DNA from: Saprospiraceae bacterium
GTDB taxonomy: Bacteria > Bacteroidota > Bacteroidia > Chitinophagales > Saprospiraceae
DNA length: 64,000 bases
Assembly: GCA_041392805.1 (NCBI GenBank)
Contig: JAWKLJ010000001.1
Coordinates: 1,922,001-1,986,000, forward strand
Direction of reading: 5' to 3'
The notes beneath the pieces were generated by a model. It was not told where the DNA came from, did not search any database, and saw only the letters and a list, made by a program, of their open reading frames with translations. Made by a program: the position numbers and the translations under genes. Shown here piece after piece: positions 1-7,568 of this stretch. Each line of letters begins with the position of its first letter. Positions within the stretch are counted from its first letter, which is position 1.

Positions 1-1
1 A

Positions 2-628
2 AAGGAAATTATAGATCAATTAGGGTCTTTTGGATACAAAATTTCTTTTCGGTTGTTGAATGCTAAATTTTATGGAGTTCCCCAGAATAGAGAGAGGGTA
101 ATAGTGTTAGGTGCTAAAAAAACAATTCACTTTCCATCAAAATTACGTTACAAAGTAACAGTAGGAGAAGCACTTGGTGAATTAGCAACGCAGATACCAG
201 ATAATGCTAAATTTCTATCCTCTAATATGGATAAATATATAGCAAATTATGAGAAAGCCTCAAAGTGTATTAATCCTCGTGATCTATACTTGGATAGACC
301 TGCGCGAACATTAACATGCAGGAATTTGGCAGGCGCGACAGGTGATATGCATAGAATTAAATTAGCTGATGGCAGAAGGAGACGAATAACTACACTTGAG
401 GCTGCTAGATTACAAAGTTTTCCAGATTGGTTTGATTTTTCAGGAAACGAAACGGGAATCTATAATCAAATTGGAAATGCAGTGGCACCCTATTTTGCCT
501 ATTCACTTGCTAAGGAAATAAAAAAGTATTTTGAATCAAATTTTGATGGTGAATCCTATCCTATAACAGACGAGAACGATCAATTACTATTATTTCATGA
601 GCCAGAAAAAATATATTCATCCAAATAA
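2..628 (+). CDS. DNA (cytosine-5-)-methyltransferase, C-terminal part (5' end outside window)
   Basis: The C-terminal portion of a C5 cytosine methyltransferase, which moves a methyl group from S-adenosylmethionine to cytosine in a specific DNA site. The frame is open from the first complete codon at base 2, so the gene begins upstream of the window. Conserved motif VIII is seen as GVPQNRERV, a target-recognition/motif IX stretch as RPARTLTCRN and RRITTLEAARLQSFP, and motif X as QIGNAVAP near the C-terminus. The catalytic PCQ loop and SAM motif I must lie upstream. The 3' end overlaps the start of the endonuclease gene by 32 bp, a typical restriction-modification arrangement. The pair is visibly more AT-rich than the genes that follow, which fits horizontal gain. 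Confidence 0.93.
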   Translation, partial: KEIIDQLGSFGYKISFRLLNAKFYGVPQNRERVIVLGAKKTIHFPSKLRYKVTVGEALGELATQIPDNAKFLSSNMDKYIANYEKASKCINPRDLYLDRPARTLTCRNLAGATGDMHRIKLADGRRRRITTLEAARLQSFPDWFDFSGNETGIYNQIGNAVAPYFAYSLAKEIKKYFESNFDGESYPITDENDQLLLFHEPEKIYSSK

Positions 629-1625
629 CTGTAAGACGTTTGCTGCAAAAGATCCTGAAACCCAAGAACTCATTAATCATACCTTGTATATTCTTGAAAA
701 TTTTGGGATACCAATTAATAATACTCCAAGAAGATTAGAAAGAATGGCCATCGCTTTTTTGGCAATTTCAGATGTGAAAATAATTAAAGACTTTAGAAAG
801 GCAAAAAACCTCACCGATGATTCCTACGCATTGAAGTCAAGAGATATCATAAACTATGTCAACAAATATTTTCAAGAAGAAATAAGTAGTGGTTCTTATG
901 ATGACATAAGAAGAAAGGATTTAAAATTACTTGTCGCAGCTGAAATTGTATTACAATCGAGTCCTAATTCTGCAACAAATGATTCGACAAGAGGCTATGG
1001 ATTAAATCCTCAATATGCAAAATTACTGAAAGGTTATCCACACAAAAATTGGGATGTAAGGATAAAAAGTCAGCTCAAAGGAGTTAAATCCCTAACAGAA
1101 ACATTAAAAAGGGCGAGAAACCTTGATAAAATTCCTATAGAACTTCCATCTGGAAAAGAATTAAAATTTTCGCAGGGATTGCATAATGATTTACAAAAAT
1201 GCATAATAGAGAGGTTTCTTCCAAAATATGGTTTCGGGGCTAAAGTTTTATATGTAGGTGATACCTCCAATAAATATCTTCATTTAGATCAATCCGGATT
1301 AAATGAGCTAAACTTTTTTGAAATTTCTCATGATGAATTACCCGATATAATTGCTTATTCCAAAGAAAAGAATTGGCTTTACTTAATCGAGGCCGTGCAC
1401 AGTTCAGGCGCTATCAGTGAATTAAGACTACTACAACTAAAGAAATTGACTGAAAAATGTACTGCTGATATAATTTATATTACTGCATTTTTAGATAGAG
1501 CCACCTTCAGGAAATTTATCGCAGATATTGCTTGGGAAACAGAAGTGTGGATAGCGGATAATCCTGATCATTTGATACATTTTAACGGAGATAAATTTCT
1601 TGGTCCGTATCAAAAACCTGAATAA
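597..1625 (+). CDS. Type II restriction endonuclease, BsuBI/PstI family
   Basis: Cleaves unmodified DNA at a short palindromic site; the family prototypes PstI and BsuBI recognise CTGCAG. The 342-residue protein matches the usual length. The C-terminal block AWETEVWIADNPDH followed by HFNGD..LGP is nearly the same as in PstI as I remember it. The likely metal-binding core is the PD of ELPDIIAY and the E of LYLIEAV, followed by SSGAIS. It starts at ATG 597, inside the methyltransferase gene, so the two are probably translationally coupled. The oddity is the partner: PstI and BsuBI work with N6-adenine methyltransferases, whereas here the neighbour is a C5 enzyme. CTGCAG also occurs several times in this window (near 4540, 10911, 26050, 26940 and 31713). 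The target site may therefore differ. Confidence 0.93.
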   Translation: MSQKKYIHPNNCKTFAAKDPETQELINHTLYILENFGIPINNTPRRLERMAIAFLAISDVKIIKDFRKAKNLTDDSYALKSRDIINYVNKYFQEEISSGSYDDIRRKDLKLLVAAEIVLQSSPNSATNDSTRGYGLNPQYAKLLKGYPHKNWDVRIKSQLKGVKSLTETLKRARNLDKIPIELPSGKELKFSQGLHNDLQKCIIERFLPKYGFGAKVLYVGDTSNKYLHLDQSGLNELNFFEISHDELPDIIAYSKEKNWLYLIEAVHSSGAISELRLLQLKKLTEKCTADIIYITAFLDRATFRKFIADIAWETEVWIADNPDHLIHFNGDKFLGPYQKPE

Positions 1626-1743
1626 ATGAAAATATCATAAAATCAAAATTGATAGATTGAGTGGAAACCATAAATTGAACCAGCAGCAGAGCACCTTCGA
1701 AGACTATTCTCGGCAAGGATAAGCTCACCTGAATTTTCAAATA

Positions 1744-2928
1744 ATGAAGTGGATTTGTTATCTTCCTATTGTTCTTTTTTTTCTTTATCCCAGTTGCACG
1801 GAACAAGCGCCACTATCAGGGAAGCTAAGTTTATCATCTAATCAGCATTGGTCCAAGACCATTTATTTAATTCAACCGCGTAGCCTGGATGAAGTAGCGG
1901 CTAGTTTTACGGGACAGGTCATAGATTCTGCGCTTGTAAAAGCAGATGGAAGTTTTGTTTTTGAAAAATTACCAGACACTTCCAATCCCATTTTACTCGA
2001 ACTTGTTGTTCAGAAAAAAGGAGAACGATTTGCCAATAAATTAGATAATGAAGCCCCCCTAAGCGCCAATTACGCCCCATTTATCTGGAAAAACGGGGAC
2101 CACCTTAACGTTACAGCTGCTATAGCACAATTTCAAAGCAGTTTTTCTATAGAAAATCCTTCACCTGAAAATGCGGACTTACTTAAGTTGAACGCTATTC
2201 GGCAAGCGGCTTTTCAGCAATTCACGCATGAAAACAATTCGGAAAGTCACGATGAGACGAAACTATTAGAAGCAGAAGCTGCCAGGTTAAATTTTCAACA
2301 ACCTTTAATGGATTTTGCTCAAAATACAGATCATCTACTTCCTGCACTTTTAGCCATTCGGTGGGTGAGCCCAAACAATGATTATGAACGGATTCCAGAG
2401 TTTCTTTTTTCCCAATGCCAAAAATGGCAAAACAGCCATCCTACGCATCCGTGGGTGATTCAACTTTGCCAAAAAAGTAATCCGGCACATCTTCCCGTAT
2501 TGAAAGGAGACAAACTTGCAGATACGCCACTGCCTATGCTGTCAGGGGATACCCTGGCTTTGTATCAAGTATTAGGTAAACGACTCACCCTATTAGACCT
2601 TTGGGCTTCCTGGTGCGCTCCTTGCCGTCGCGAAAACAAAGATTTTTTGGTGCCATTATGGGAAAATTACCATGAAAAAGGATTTGAAATTATTGGATAT
2701 GCCTTAGATGCTAGTGAAAAAACATGGAAAAGAGCGATAGAAGCGGATGGGGCCTTCCGTTGGTTGCATGCCTCCCATTTGCAAGGAGATGACGCCCCTT
2801 TGCTGGAAGTCTTGCGAATACAGACGATCCCTGCTAATTTTTTGCTGGATGCAGAGGGAACCGTAATAGCAAAAAATTTACACGGGGAAGATTTGGTTAA
2901 GTTTGTAGAGAAATATTTAGAGGAATAA
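1744..2928 (+). CDS. TlpA-like thioredoxin lipoprotein (DUF4369-type N-terminus)
   Basis: Probably an outer or periplasmic lipoprotein that reduces or exchanges disulfides. The N-terminus is a hydrophobic signal ending in the lipobox YPSC (Cys18). Residues about 20-150 resemble the DUF4369 domain common in front of Bacteroidota TlpA proteins. A thioredoxin fold of about 140 residues follows, with the redox motif WASWCAPC (Cys291, Cys294) and a cis-Pro in the segment QTIPANFLL. It is followed by a membrane AraC regulator and by a second TlpA-like gene on the same strand, so the three may form a redox or stress locus. The exact substrate cannot be told from sequence. Confidence 0.85.
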   Translation: MKWICYLPIVLFFLYPSCTEQAPLSGKLSLSSNQHWSKTIYLIQPRSLDEVAASFTGQVIDSALVKADGSFVFEKLPDTSNPILLELVVQKKGERFANKLDNEAPLSANYAPFIWKNGDHLNVTAAIAQFQSSFSIENPSPENADLLKLNAIRQAAFQQFTHENNSESHDETKLLEAEAARLNFQQPLMDFAQNTDHLLPALLAIRWVSPNNDYERIPEFLFSQCQKWQNSHPTHPWVIQLCQKSNPAHLPVLKGDKLADTPLPMLSGDTLALYQVLGKRLTLLDLWASWCAPCRRENKDFLVPLWENYHEKGFEIIGYALDASEKTWKRAIEADGAFRWLHASHLQGDDAPLLEVLRIQTIPANFLLDAEGTVIAKNLHGEDLVKFVEKYLEE

Positions 2929-2993
2929 AATAGTATAGATGAAGGTATCTAAGTGTTTGACGCCGTCGCAGTATTTAAAGAAAGTGGGAAAAC

Positions 2994-4061
2994 ATGCCAG
3001 TCATTAGCATCATCCAAGTACTCATTATTTCTCAAAGCCTGTTATTTGGCATTGCCTTGTTAATGCTTAAAAGCGATCGGCGGTTTAGCAATCGGCTTTT
3101 GGCCTACTTTTTAGTCTTACTAGCGCTGCAAATGATCTTGCACCTCCTGGAAGACCGAGGGCTGCTCCCCAAATCACTTTGGAGCCTAAGGGGCATCGTC
3201 TTTGCCTATGGCCCACTCCTTTATCTTTATGTATACTCCATTGCTCGGAGGGCAAAGCACTTTAAAAAATGGGATTTTTTACATTTCCTTCCAGCCCTAA
3301 TCATTATCATCTGTTCCTATCTTTTCGCTGGATTCGAAAAATCAATGGGTTGGCTCCTCTACCTTAGCATGGGTATCTATGTGACACACTCCTATCTTGA
3401 GTTGTATTGGTTTAAAAAGCAGATTGCTCCGCTATATCCTCAAGAAAAGATCAATCTCAACTGGCTAAAACTAGCCATTGGTATTTTCAGCATCATTATT
3501 TTTTTCGATCTGATTTCTTTTAGTATCAATTTTTGGTTTCCAGGATCGATGGCTGATAATTGGTCAGACTACGTGGTATTAGGCTTCGTGCTGCTTTTTG
3601 TCAATATCATGGTGTTCAAAAGTCTGTTGCAGCCAAGGGTACTAGCAGATATCTCGGAGGATAAATTAAGAACGATTGAAAGCGACAAAATAACCCGTAC
3701 CCAAATCTTTCAGGCACACCATGATACTATCCAAACCTTAGAAGCGCTGATGACGCAGCAACAGCCTTATCTTCAACCTAATCTAAGTATTCAAGACCTC
3801 GCCCTTTCCATGGAGATTAGTCCACGCCTATTGTCTGAAATCATTAATCACTACTATCACCAGAATTTTGCGGAGTTCATCAATTCCTATCGCCTGGCCG
3901 CAGCCGAAAAAAGATTCCAGCAACCCAAGGATGAAAAAGAAACGGTCTTGGAGGTGATGTATGAGGTGGGCTTTAACTCAAAGTCTTCCTTTAATACCCT
4001 CTTCAAAAAAAGAACCGGCCTCACCCCCACCGAATACAAGCAAAAATATGCCACAAAATGA
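2994..4061 (+). CDS. AraC-family regulator with N-terminal membrane domain
   Basis: The first about 215 residues form six to seven hydrophobic membrane segments. The last about 100 residues form an AraC double helix-turn-helix with SIQDLALSMEISPRLLSEII and VMYEVGFNSKSSFNTLFKKRTGLTPTEYK. Such proteins occur in Bacteroidota as membrane-bound one-component transcription factors; their signals are mostly unknown. It lies 65 bp after one TlpA-like gene and upstream of another, so regulation of these two is the simplest inference. The start ATG is chosen because the first membrane segment begins almost at once. Confidence 0.85.
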   Translation: MPVISIIQVLIISQSLLFGIALLMLKSDRRFSNRLLAYFLVLLALQMILHLLEDRGLLPKSLWSLRGIVFAYGPLLYLYVYSIARRAKHFKKWDFLHFLPALIIIICSYLFAGFEKSMGWLLYLSMGIYVTHSYLELYWFKKQIAPLYPQEKINLNWLKLAIGIFSIIIFFDLISFSINFWFPGSMADNWSDYVVLGFVLLFVNIMVFKSLLQPRVLADISEDKLRTIESDKITRTQIFQAHHDTIQTLEALMTQQQPYLQPNLSIQDLALSMEISPRLLSEIINHYYHQNFAEFINSYRLAAAEKRFQQPKDEKETVLEVMYEVGFNSKSSFNTLFKKRTGLTPTEYKQKYATK

Positions 4062-4191
4062 ACCGATTACGAGGTTCGAATTCAGCCTACACCATTTAGA
4101 ACCAATCTTCAAGCTTTAAAACCGTTCGGAAACGCGATTTTGAACGATGCTTTCCCCTCCTAAGCTGATCTTGCTGAAAAAAATTAAAACC

Positions 4192-5310
4192 ATGAAAATG
4201 ATCAACTATTTATTTGGGGTTGCTTTTTTGTTGAGCAATACAAGTTTGATGCAGGCCCAGGAGAAATGGTCCCTCAGCGGTCAATTTACCGGAGAGAAAA
4301 CCTTCCCTAAGCAGTTGTATGTGGCTGCTTTTTCCTTTCCGGAAGAAACGTATCAAGTCATAGATTCTATCCCGGTCAAAGCCAGTGGCCAGTTTAGCTG
4401 GGAAGGAGACTTGGAAGCCGCCAATTTATTTCAGCTCCAGTTTGGTGACACGGATGTACGATTAGCGGTGGATCAAGCAGAGGCCATTAGGCTACAATTT
4501 ACGCCCAATGAAGCGGGTTGGAAAGCGAAAGTGGAAGGTTCTGCAGGTACCAACCTGATGTACCAATTTCCGGAAAAGCTGAATGACTTGCAGGCACATT
4601 ATTTTGGTGACCTAAAAACCCAATTGGATAAAGCCCTGGCGGAAAAGGATGAAGCCACCATCGAAGCCATTCAGCAAAAAGTAGGCGAATTATTTCCGCT
4701 TTTTGTGGCAGACTTAAAAGCGGCAGTAGACCACCTGGGTTCCTCCGTTGCCGTTTTTGCTGCCATGGATTATGTAGATGGCAATAAAGGGCTAGACATC
4801 ATCGAGGCGGCCACGGCCAAAATGCAGGCGGAACAGCCTCAACTCGCCGTCACCCAGGCCATGGTAGAGCGCCTGGCGCGCATCAAAGGTATTCCGATAG
4901 GATCCCTCGCGCCTGCCATCACTGGCACCACCATCACTGGTCAAAACATTAGCCTTTCCGACTACAAGGGGAACTATGTCTACATTGATTTCTGGGCTTC
5001 CTGGTGCCTCGCCTGTCGCGCTGAAAACCCTGAGCTTGTAAAGCTCTACAAAAAATACCAATCCCAGTCTTTTGATATGCTCGGCGTTGCGATCCAGGAT
5101 AAACAAGAGAACTGGATGAAGGCAATTGAAAAGGACGGCTTGCTTTGGCCTCAAATTAGTGATGTAGATCAGCGGATAGCCGAGACTTATCAGGTCATGT
5201 CTCTTCCCCAAAACATTCTCCTCGATCCTGCTGGTAAAATTATAGCCAGAAATTTAAAGGCGAAGGAGCTGGGCGACAGATTGGCTGAGCTTTTGGGTAA
5301 AGACAATTAG
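4192..5310 (+). CDS. TlpA-like periplasmic thioredoxin protein
   Basis: A second TlpA-type protein, exported by a cleavable signal (hydrophobic stretch from NYLFGVAFLL to an AQAQ-like cleavage region around residue 22). The N-terminal domain of about 230 residues is β-rich then helical, like DUF4369 proteins. The C-terminal thioredoxin domain has WASWCLAC (Cys272, Cys275) instead of the usual CxPC, and a cis-Pro in the segment MSLPQNILL. The ATG at 4192 was chosen over an in-frame ATG at 4147, because the longer form would put a charged 15-residue extension before the signal peptide. A perfect 18-bp inverted-repeat element begins at its stop codon. Confidence 0.82.
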   Translation: MKMINYLFGVAFLLSNTSLMQAQEKWSLSGQFTGEKTFPKQLYVAAFSFPEETYQVIDSIPVKASGQFSWEGDLEAANLFQLQFGDTDVRLAVDQAEAIRLQFTPNEAGWKAKVEGSAGTNLMYQFPEKLNDLQAHYFGDLKTQLDKALAEKDEATIEAIQQKVGELFPLFVADLKAAVDHLGSSVAVFAAMDYVDGNKGLDIIEAATAKMQAEQPQLAVTQAMVERLARIKGIPIGSLAPAITGTTITGQNISLSDYKGNYVYIDFWASWCLACRAENPELVKLYKKYQSQSFDMLGVAIQDKQENWMKAIEKDGLLWPQISDVDQRIAETYQVMSLPQNILLDPAGKIIARNLKAKELGDRLAELLGKDN

Positions 5311-5472
5311 AGCATGTTTGGAGGTCGCTTTTGGAGGCAAAAAGTGTCAATTTTTCGTTGAGACGAGGCTATTTTTGAAGTTCATACCCTTCGGTACGGA
5401 CAAAAAAAGCAACGAAGTATCAGCGAAAAAGGGATAGTTTTAGACCCAAAGGGTGACCTCCAAACATGCTCT
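5309..5472. repeat. 164-bp element bounded by perfect 18-bp terminal inverted repeats
   Basis: Bases 5309-5326 (AGAGCATGTTTGGAGGTC) are repeated as the exact reverse complement at 5455-5472. The interior has no credible ORF. It contains AACGAAGTAT near 5411, a string also found (reverse-complemented) inside the inverted-repeat element at 30711-30899. It looks like a non-autonomous, MITE-like insertion, or alternatively a long terminator for the preceding gene. The left terminal repeat overlaps the last two bases of the TlpA stop codon. Confidence 0.6.
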
Positions 5473-5482
5473 TAGGTGTAGT

Positions 5483-5535
5483 CAGCCTTCAGAAGTTTAC
5501 CTTAGCAGCTTCCCTGGCAAAACTTCTGAAGGCTG
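5483..5535. repeat. Perfect 16-bp inverted repeat (hairpin)
   Basis: CAGCCTTCAGAAGTTT at 5483-5498 is matched by its exact reverse complement at 5520-5535, with a 21-nt loop. No T-run follows, so it is not a classic intrinsic terminator. It sits just before the small gene at 5597 and could act as an mRNA structure or be a remnant of a mobile repeat. Confidence 0.5.
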
Positions 5536-5596
5536 CCCTAAAGAATTACGCTTCAAATATTGATGGAGTCACTTGTCCTTTGTATTTTACCGATTC

Positions 5597-5923
5597 ATGG
5601 ATCAAATAGACTTACAAAAGACCACAGAACTCATTGCTCGGGATTTCGAGATAGAAGGAAACCCTGAAGGCATCACCGAAGAGCAGCTATTCGAAATACT
5701 TTCGGAGCAGATTGCCTACCTCATTGAGCATCGACTAGAATTCTTGCTCAGCCTGATGTATCGACTGGATGTTGATGAACGGAAAGTCGAAGCCGCCCTT
5801 TCTCCTAGGGCACCAGAATTGGCTCATAATGGACTTGCTCGGCTGGTCCTGGACCGCCAAAAGCAGCGCGTTTTTACCAAACGGGCTTATAAACCACCGA
5901 AGTTGGAAGATGATGAATGGTAA
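5597..5923 (+). CDS. Small conserved-looking hypothetical protein
   Basis: A soluble protein of 108 residues with no signal or membrane segment. It is acidic and helix-rich in the first two thirds (for example EEQLFEILSEQIAYLIEH), then basic (DRQKQRVFTKRAYKPPKLEDDEW). No family was recognised with certainty. ATG 5597 is preferred over an in-frame TTG at 5573. It converges with the minus-strand gene at 5978. Confidence 0.55.
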   Translation: MDQIDLQKTTELIARDFEIEGNPEGITEEQLFEILSEQIAYLIEHRLEFLLSLMYRLDVDERKVEAALSPRAPELAHNGLARLVLDRQKQRVFTKRAYKPPKLEDDEW

Positions 5924-5977
5924 AATGGCCGATGGCCGATGGTTGTAGACCATGGACCATCTAAGACCAAAGCACTG

Positions 5978-6490
5978 CTATGCTTTATGAAAGAACACAC
6001 TCTTGTCGCCGGGACTAAAAGGTTTGTTTCTATTCACAAAATCGTGGAGTAAGACCAACTCATCCAGCTCCAGGTATTTAATCAGAATAGTTTGTGGCTT
6101 TGTAGCATGCTCAGCTTTGAGCTCAATTTGCTTGCCATTCGGACTGATATGCCAAGTACCTTCTTCCTCAAGGTGCGTTTCCGCATCTCCATAATTGATA
6201 AGATAAGTGCCATCTGGCTTAAAGGTGTATCGAAGGTAGGCACCCTCTAAACGGGTATTTTCCTTACCTTTTTTTAAGGCAAATGGGTACACAGAACTTT
6301 CCCAGGTGCCAACCATTGCAGCTTTGATGTTTTGCTGAATAGAAGTTGCTGCTTCATCTCCTACTTTGCCGCTATCACGACTGGTAAGGAATATGGTTTC
6401 CTCGGGTGAACAGCAATCGAAAATGGTGGAATGGCTAATAGCGGGAAGGGCTAACGCTAATAAAAATAGTAACGTGATTAAGGATTTCAT
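5978..6490 (-). CDS. Exported hypothetical protein with lipocalin-like C-terminal domain
   Basis: 170 residues. A signal peptide (MKSLITLLFLLALALPAISHS) is followed by a short linker and a β-rich domain with GTWESS, YTFKPDGTY and EEEGTWHISPNGKQIEL. This pattern of alternating strands resembles lipocalin-like (DUF4923/DUF5004-type) Bacteroidota proteins. The in-frame ORF extends upstream to 6580, but the ATG at 6490 puts the signal peptide at the true N-terminus. No function can be assigned. Confidence 0.6.
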   Translation of the reverse strand: MKSLITLLFLLALALPAISHSTIFDCCSPEETIFLTSRDSGKVGDEAATSIQQNIKAAMVGTWESSVYPFALKKGKENTRLEGAYLRYTFKPDGTYLINYGDAETHLEEEGTWHISPNGKQIELKAEHATKPQTILIKYLELDELVLLHDFVNRNKPFSPGDKSVFFHKA

Positions 6491-6694
6491 GATTTCTTTT
6501 TTAACAGTCAGGTGGATAATGGGTTTCGAGTCTGGTTTGAATCCTTCCTTACTAGTTTCATTAGTATAGACCACTTTCAAAACAAAAAAGTCGCACTACA
6601 TTGCCCTTATTTAGATAACTTTAACGTTTGAACTGATAAATGCCTTGTTTTTATAGGTTGGCTAACCAATGTTTGCCTAAATAATCTCAATTGT

Positions 6695-7429
6695 ATGCTC
6701 GTCAAAACCAGAGGCATCGTTTTCAAAGCAATCAAGTACTCAGAGACGAGTCTGATTGTCGATATCTATACCGAAGAGAAAGGTCTGCGGAAATATATCA
6801 TTAGTGGGGTTCGTTCAAAAAGAGGACAAGGCAAGGCCAGTCTGCTACAGGTAATGTCCATGGTAGAACTGGTCGTTTATGAAAGAGAAGATCGCGATTT
6901 AAACCGCATCAAGGAGATTAAGGCAGCTTATGTCTTCCAGTCCATCCCCTTCGAACTGAAAAAAGGCGCAATTGGCCTATTCCTGGCAGAGATAGCCCGA
7001 AAGACGATCAAAGAAGCTACCCCCAACCCAGAATTGTTTGTTTTCCTCTGGGATACTTTTCTATGGTTGGATCAAACGTTGGAAAGTGTCATCAATGTAC
7101 ACCTCCAATTCTTGATTGAATTGAGTTCCTTTCTCGGGTTTATTCCAGGTGGCGAATTTAGTGAAGAGACACCTTTATTTGATCTTCAGGAAGGCCTTTT
7201 TGCAGCCAATATACCTGCTCATCACCATTACCTAGATGAATCTTACAGCCAATTGGTCCATCAGCTGCTGGAATCAAACCTGGCGACCTGCCATACCATC
7301 CCCATGACCCGCGCCCAGCGCCAAAACTTGATCCGACACCTCCTCGATTATTATCGTTGGCATATTGAGCATTTTCCTGATATTCACTCGCATCAGATTT
7401 TACAAGAGGTTTTGGGAGGAGGGCGTTGA
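6695..7429 (+). CDS. recO: DNA repair protein RecO
   Basis: Recombination mediator that works with RecR (and RecF) to load RecA on SSB-coated single-stranded DNA, and anneals complementary strands. The 244-residue length fits. The N-terminal OB fold starts KTRGIVFKAIKYSETSLIVD and continues with GLRKYIISGVRS. The C-terminal helical part contains the segment ELSSFLGFIPG. The zinc-binding cysteines found in many RecO proteins are not evident, as is usual for Bacteroidota RecO. It stands alone on the plus strand, before a repeat and a SNF2 helicase. Confidence 0.92.
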   Translation: MLVKTRGIVFKAIKYSETSLIVDIYTEEKGLRKYIISGVRSKRGQGKASLLQVMSMVELVVYEREDRDLNRIKEIKAAYVFQSIPFELKKGAIGLFLAEIARKTIKEATPNPELFVFLWDTFLWLDQTLESVINVHLQFLIELSSFLGFIPGGEFSEETPLFDLQEGLFAANIPAHHHYLDESYSQLVHQLLESNLATCHTIPMTRAQRQNLIRHLLDYYRWHIEHFPDIHSHQILQEVLGGGR

Positions 7430-7438
7430 CAAGTTTAA

Positions 7439-7545
7439 TGAAAATCAAAATGGCAATGGCAATCAAAATGGGGGTACTAGAGAAGTACAACCCAGCCCAT
7501 TTTGATTTTGATTCACATTTTGATTTTGATTCACATTTTGATTAA
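7439..7545. repeat. AATCAAAATG-type repeat cluster with a 28-bp core shared with 61.85 kb
   Basis: The stretch holds several copies of AATCAAAATG and its reverse complement CATTTTGATT, including two tandem copies of CACATTTTGATTTTGATT-like units. At its centre, 7468-7495 carries a 28-bp core beginning ATGGGGGTACTAGAG. This core recurs in inverted orientation at 61852-61879 with one mismatch. It fills the gap between recO and the helicase gene. Confidence 0.7.
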
Positions 7546-7568
7546 TATTGTTTTTAAAATCGATTAAT

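Noticed and set aside
4792..5211. 139-residue antisense frame in the second TlpA gene
   Set aside because: Shadow frame; the sense frame has signal peptide and thioredoxin motif.
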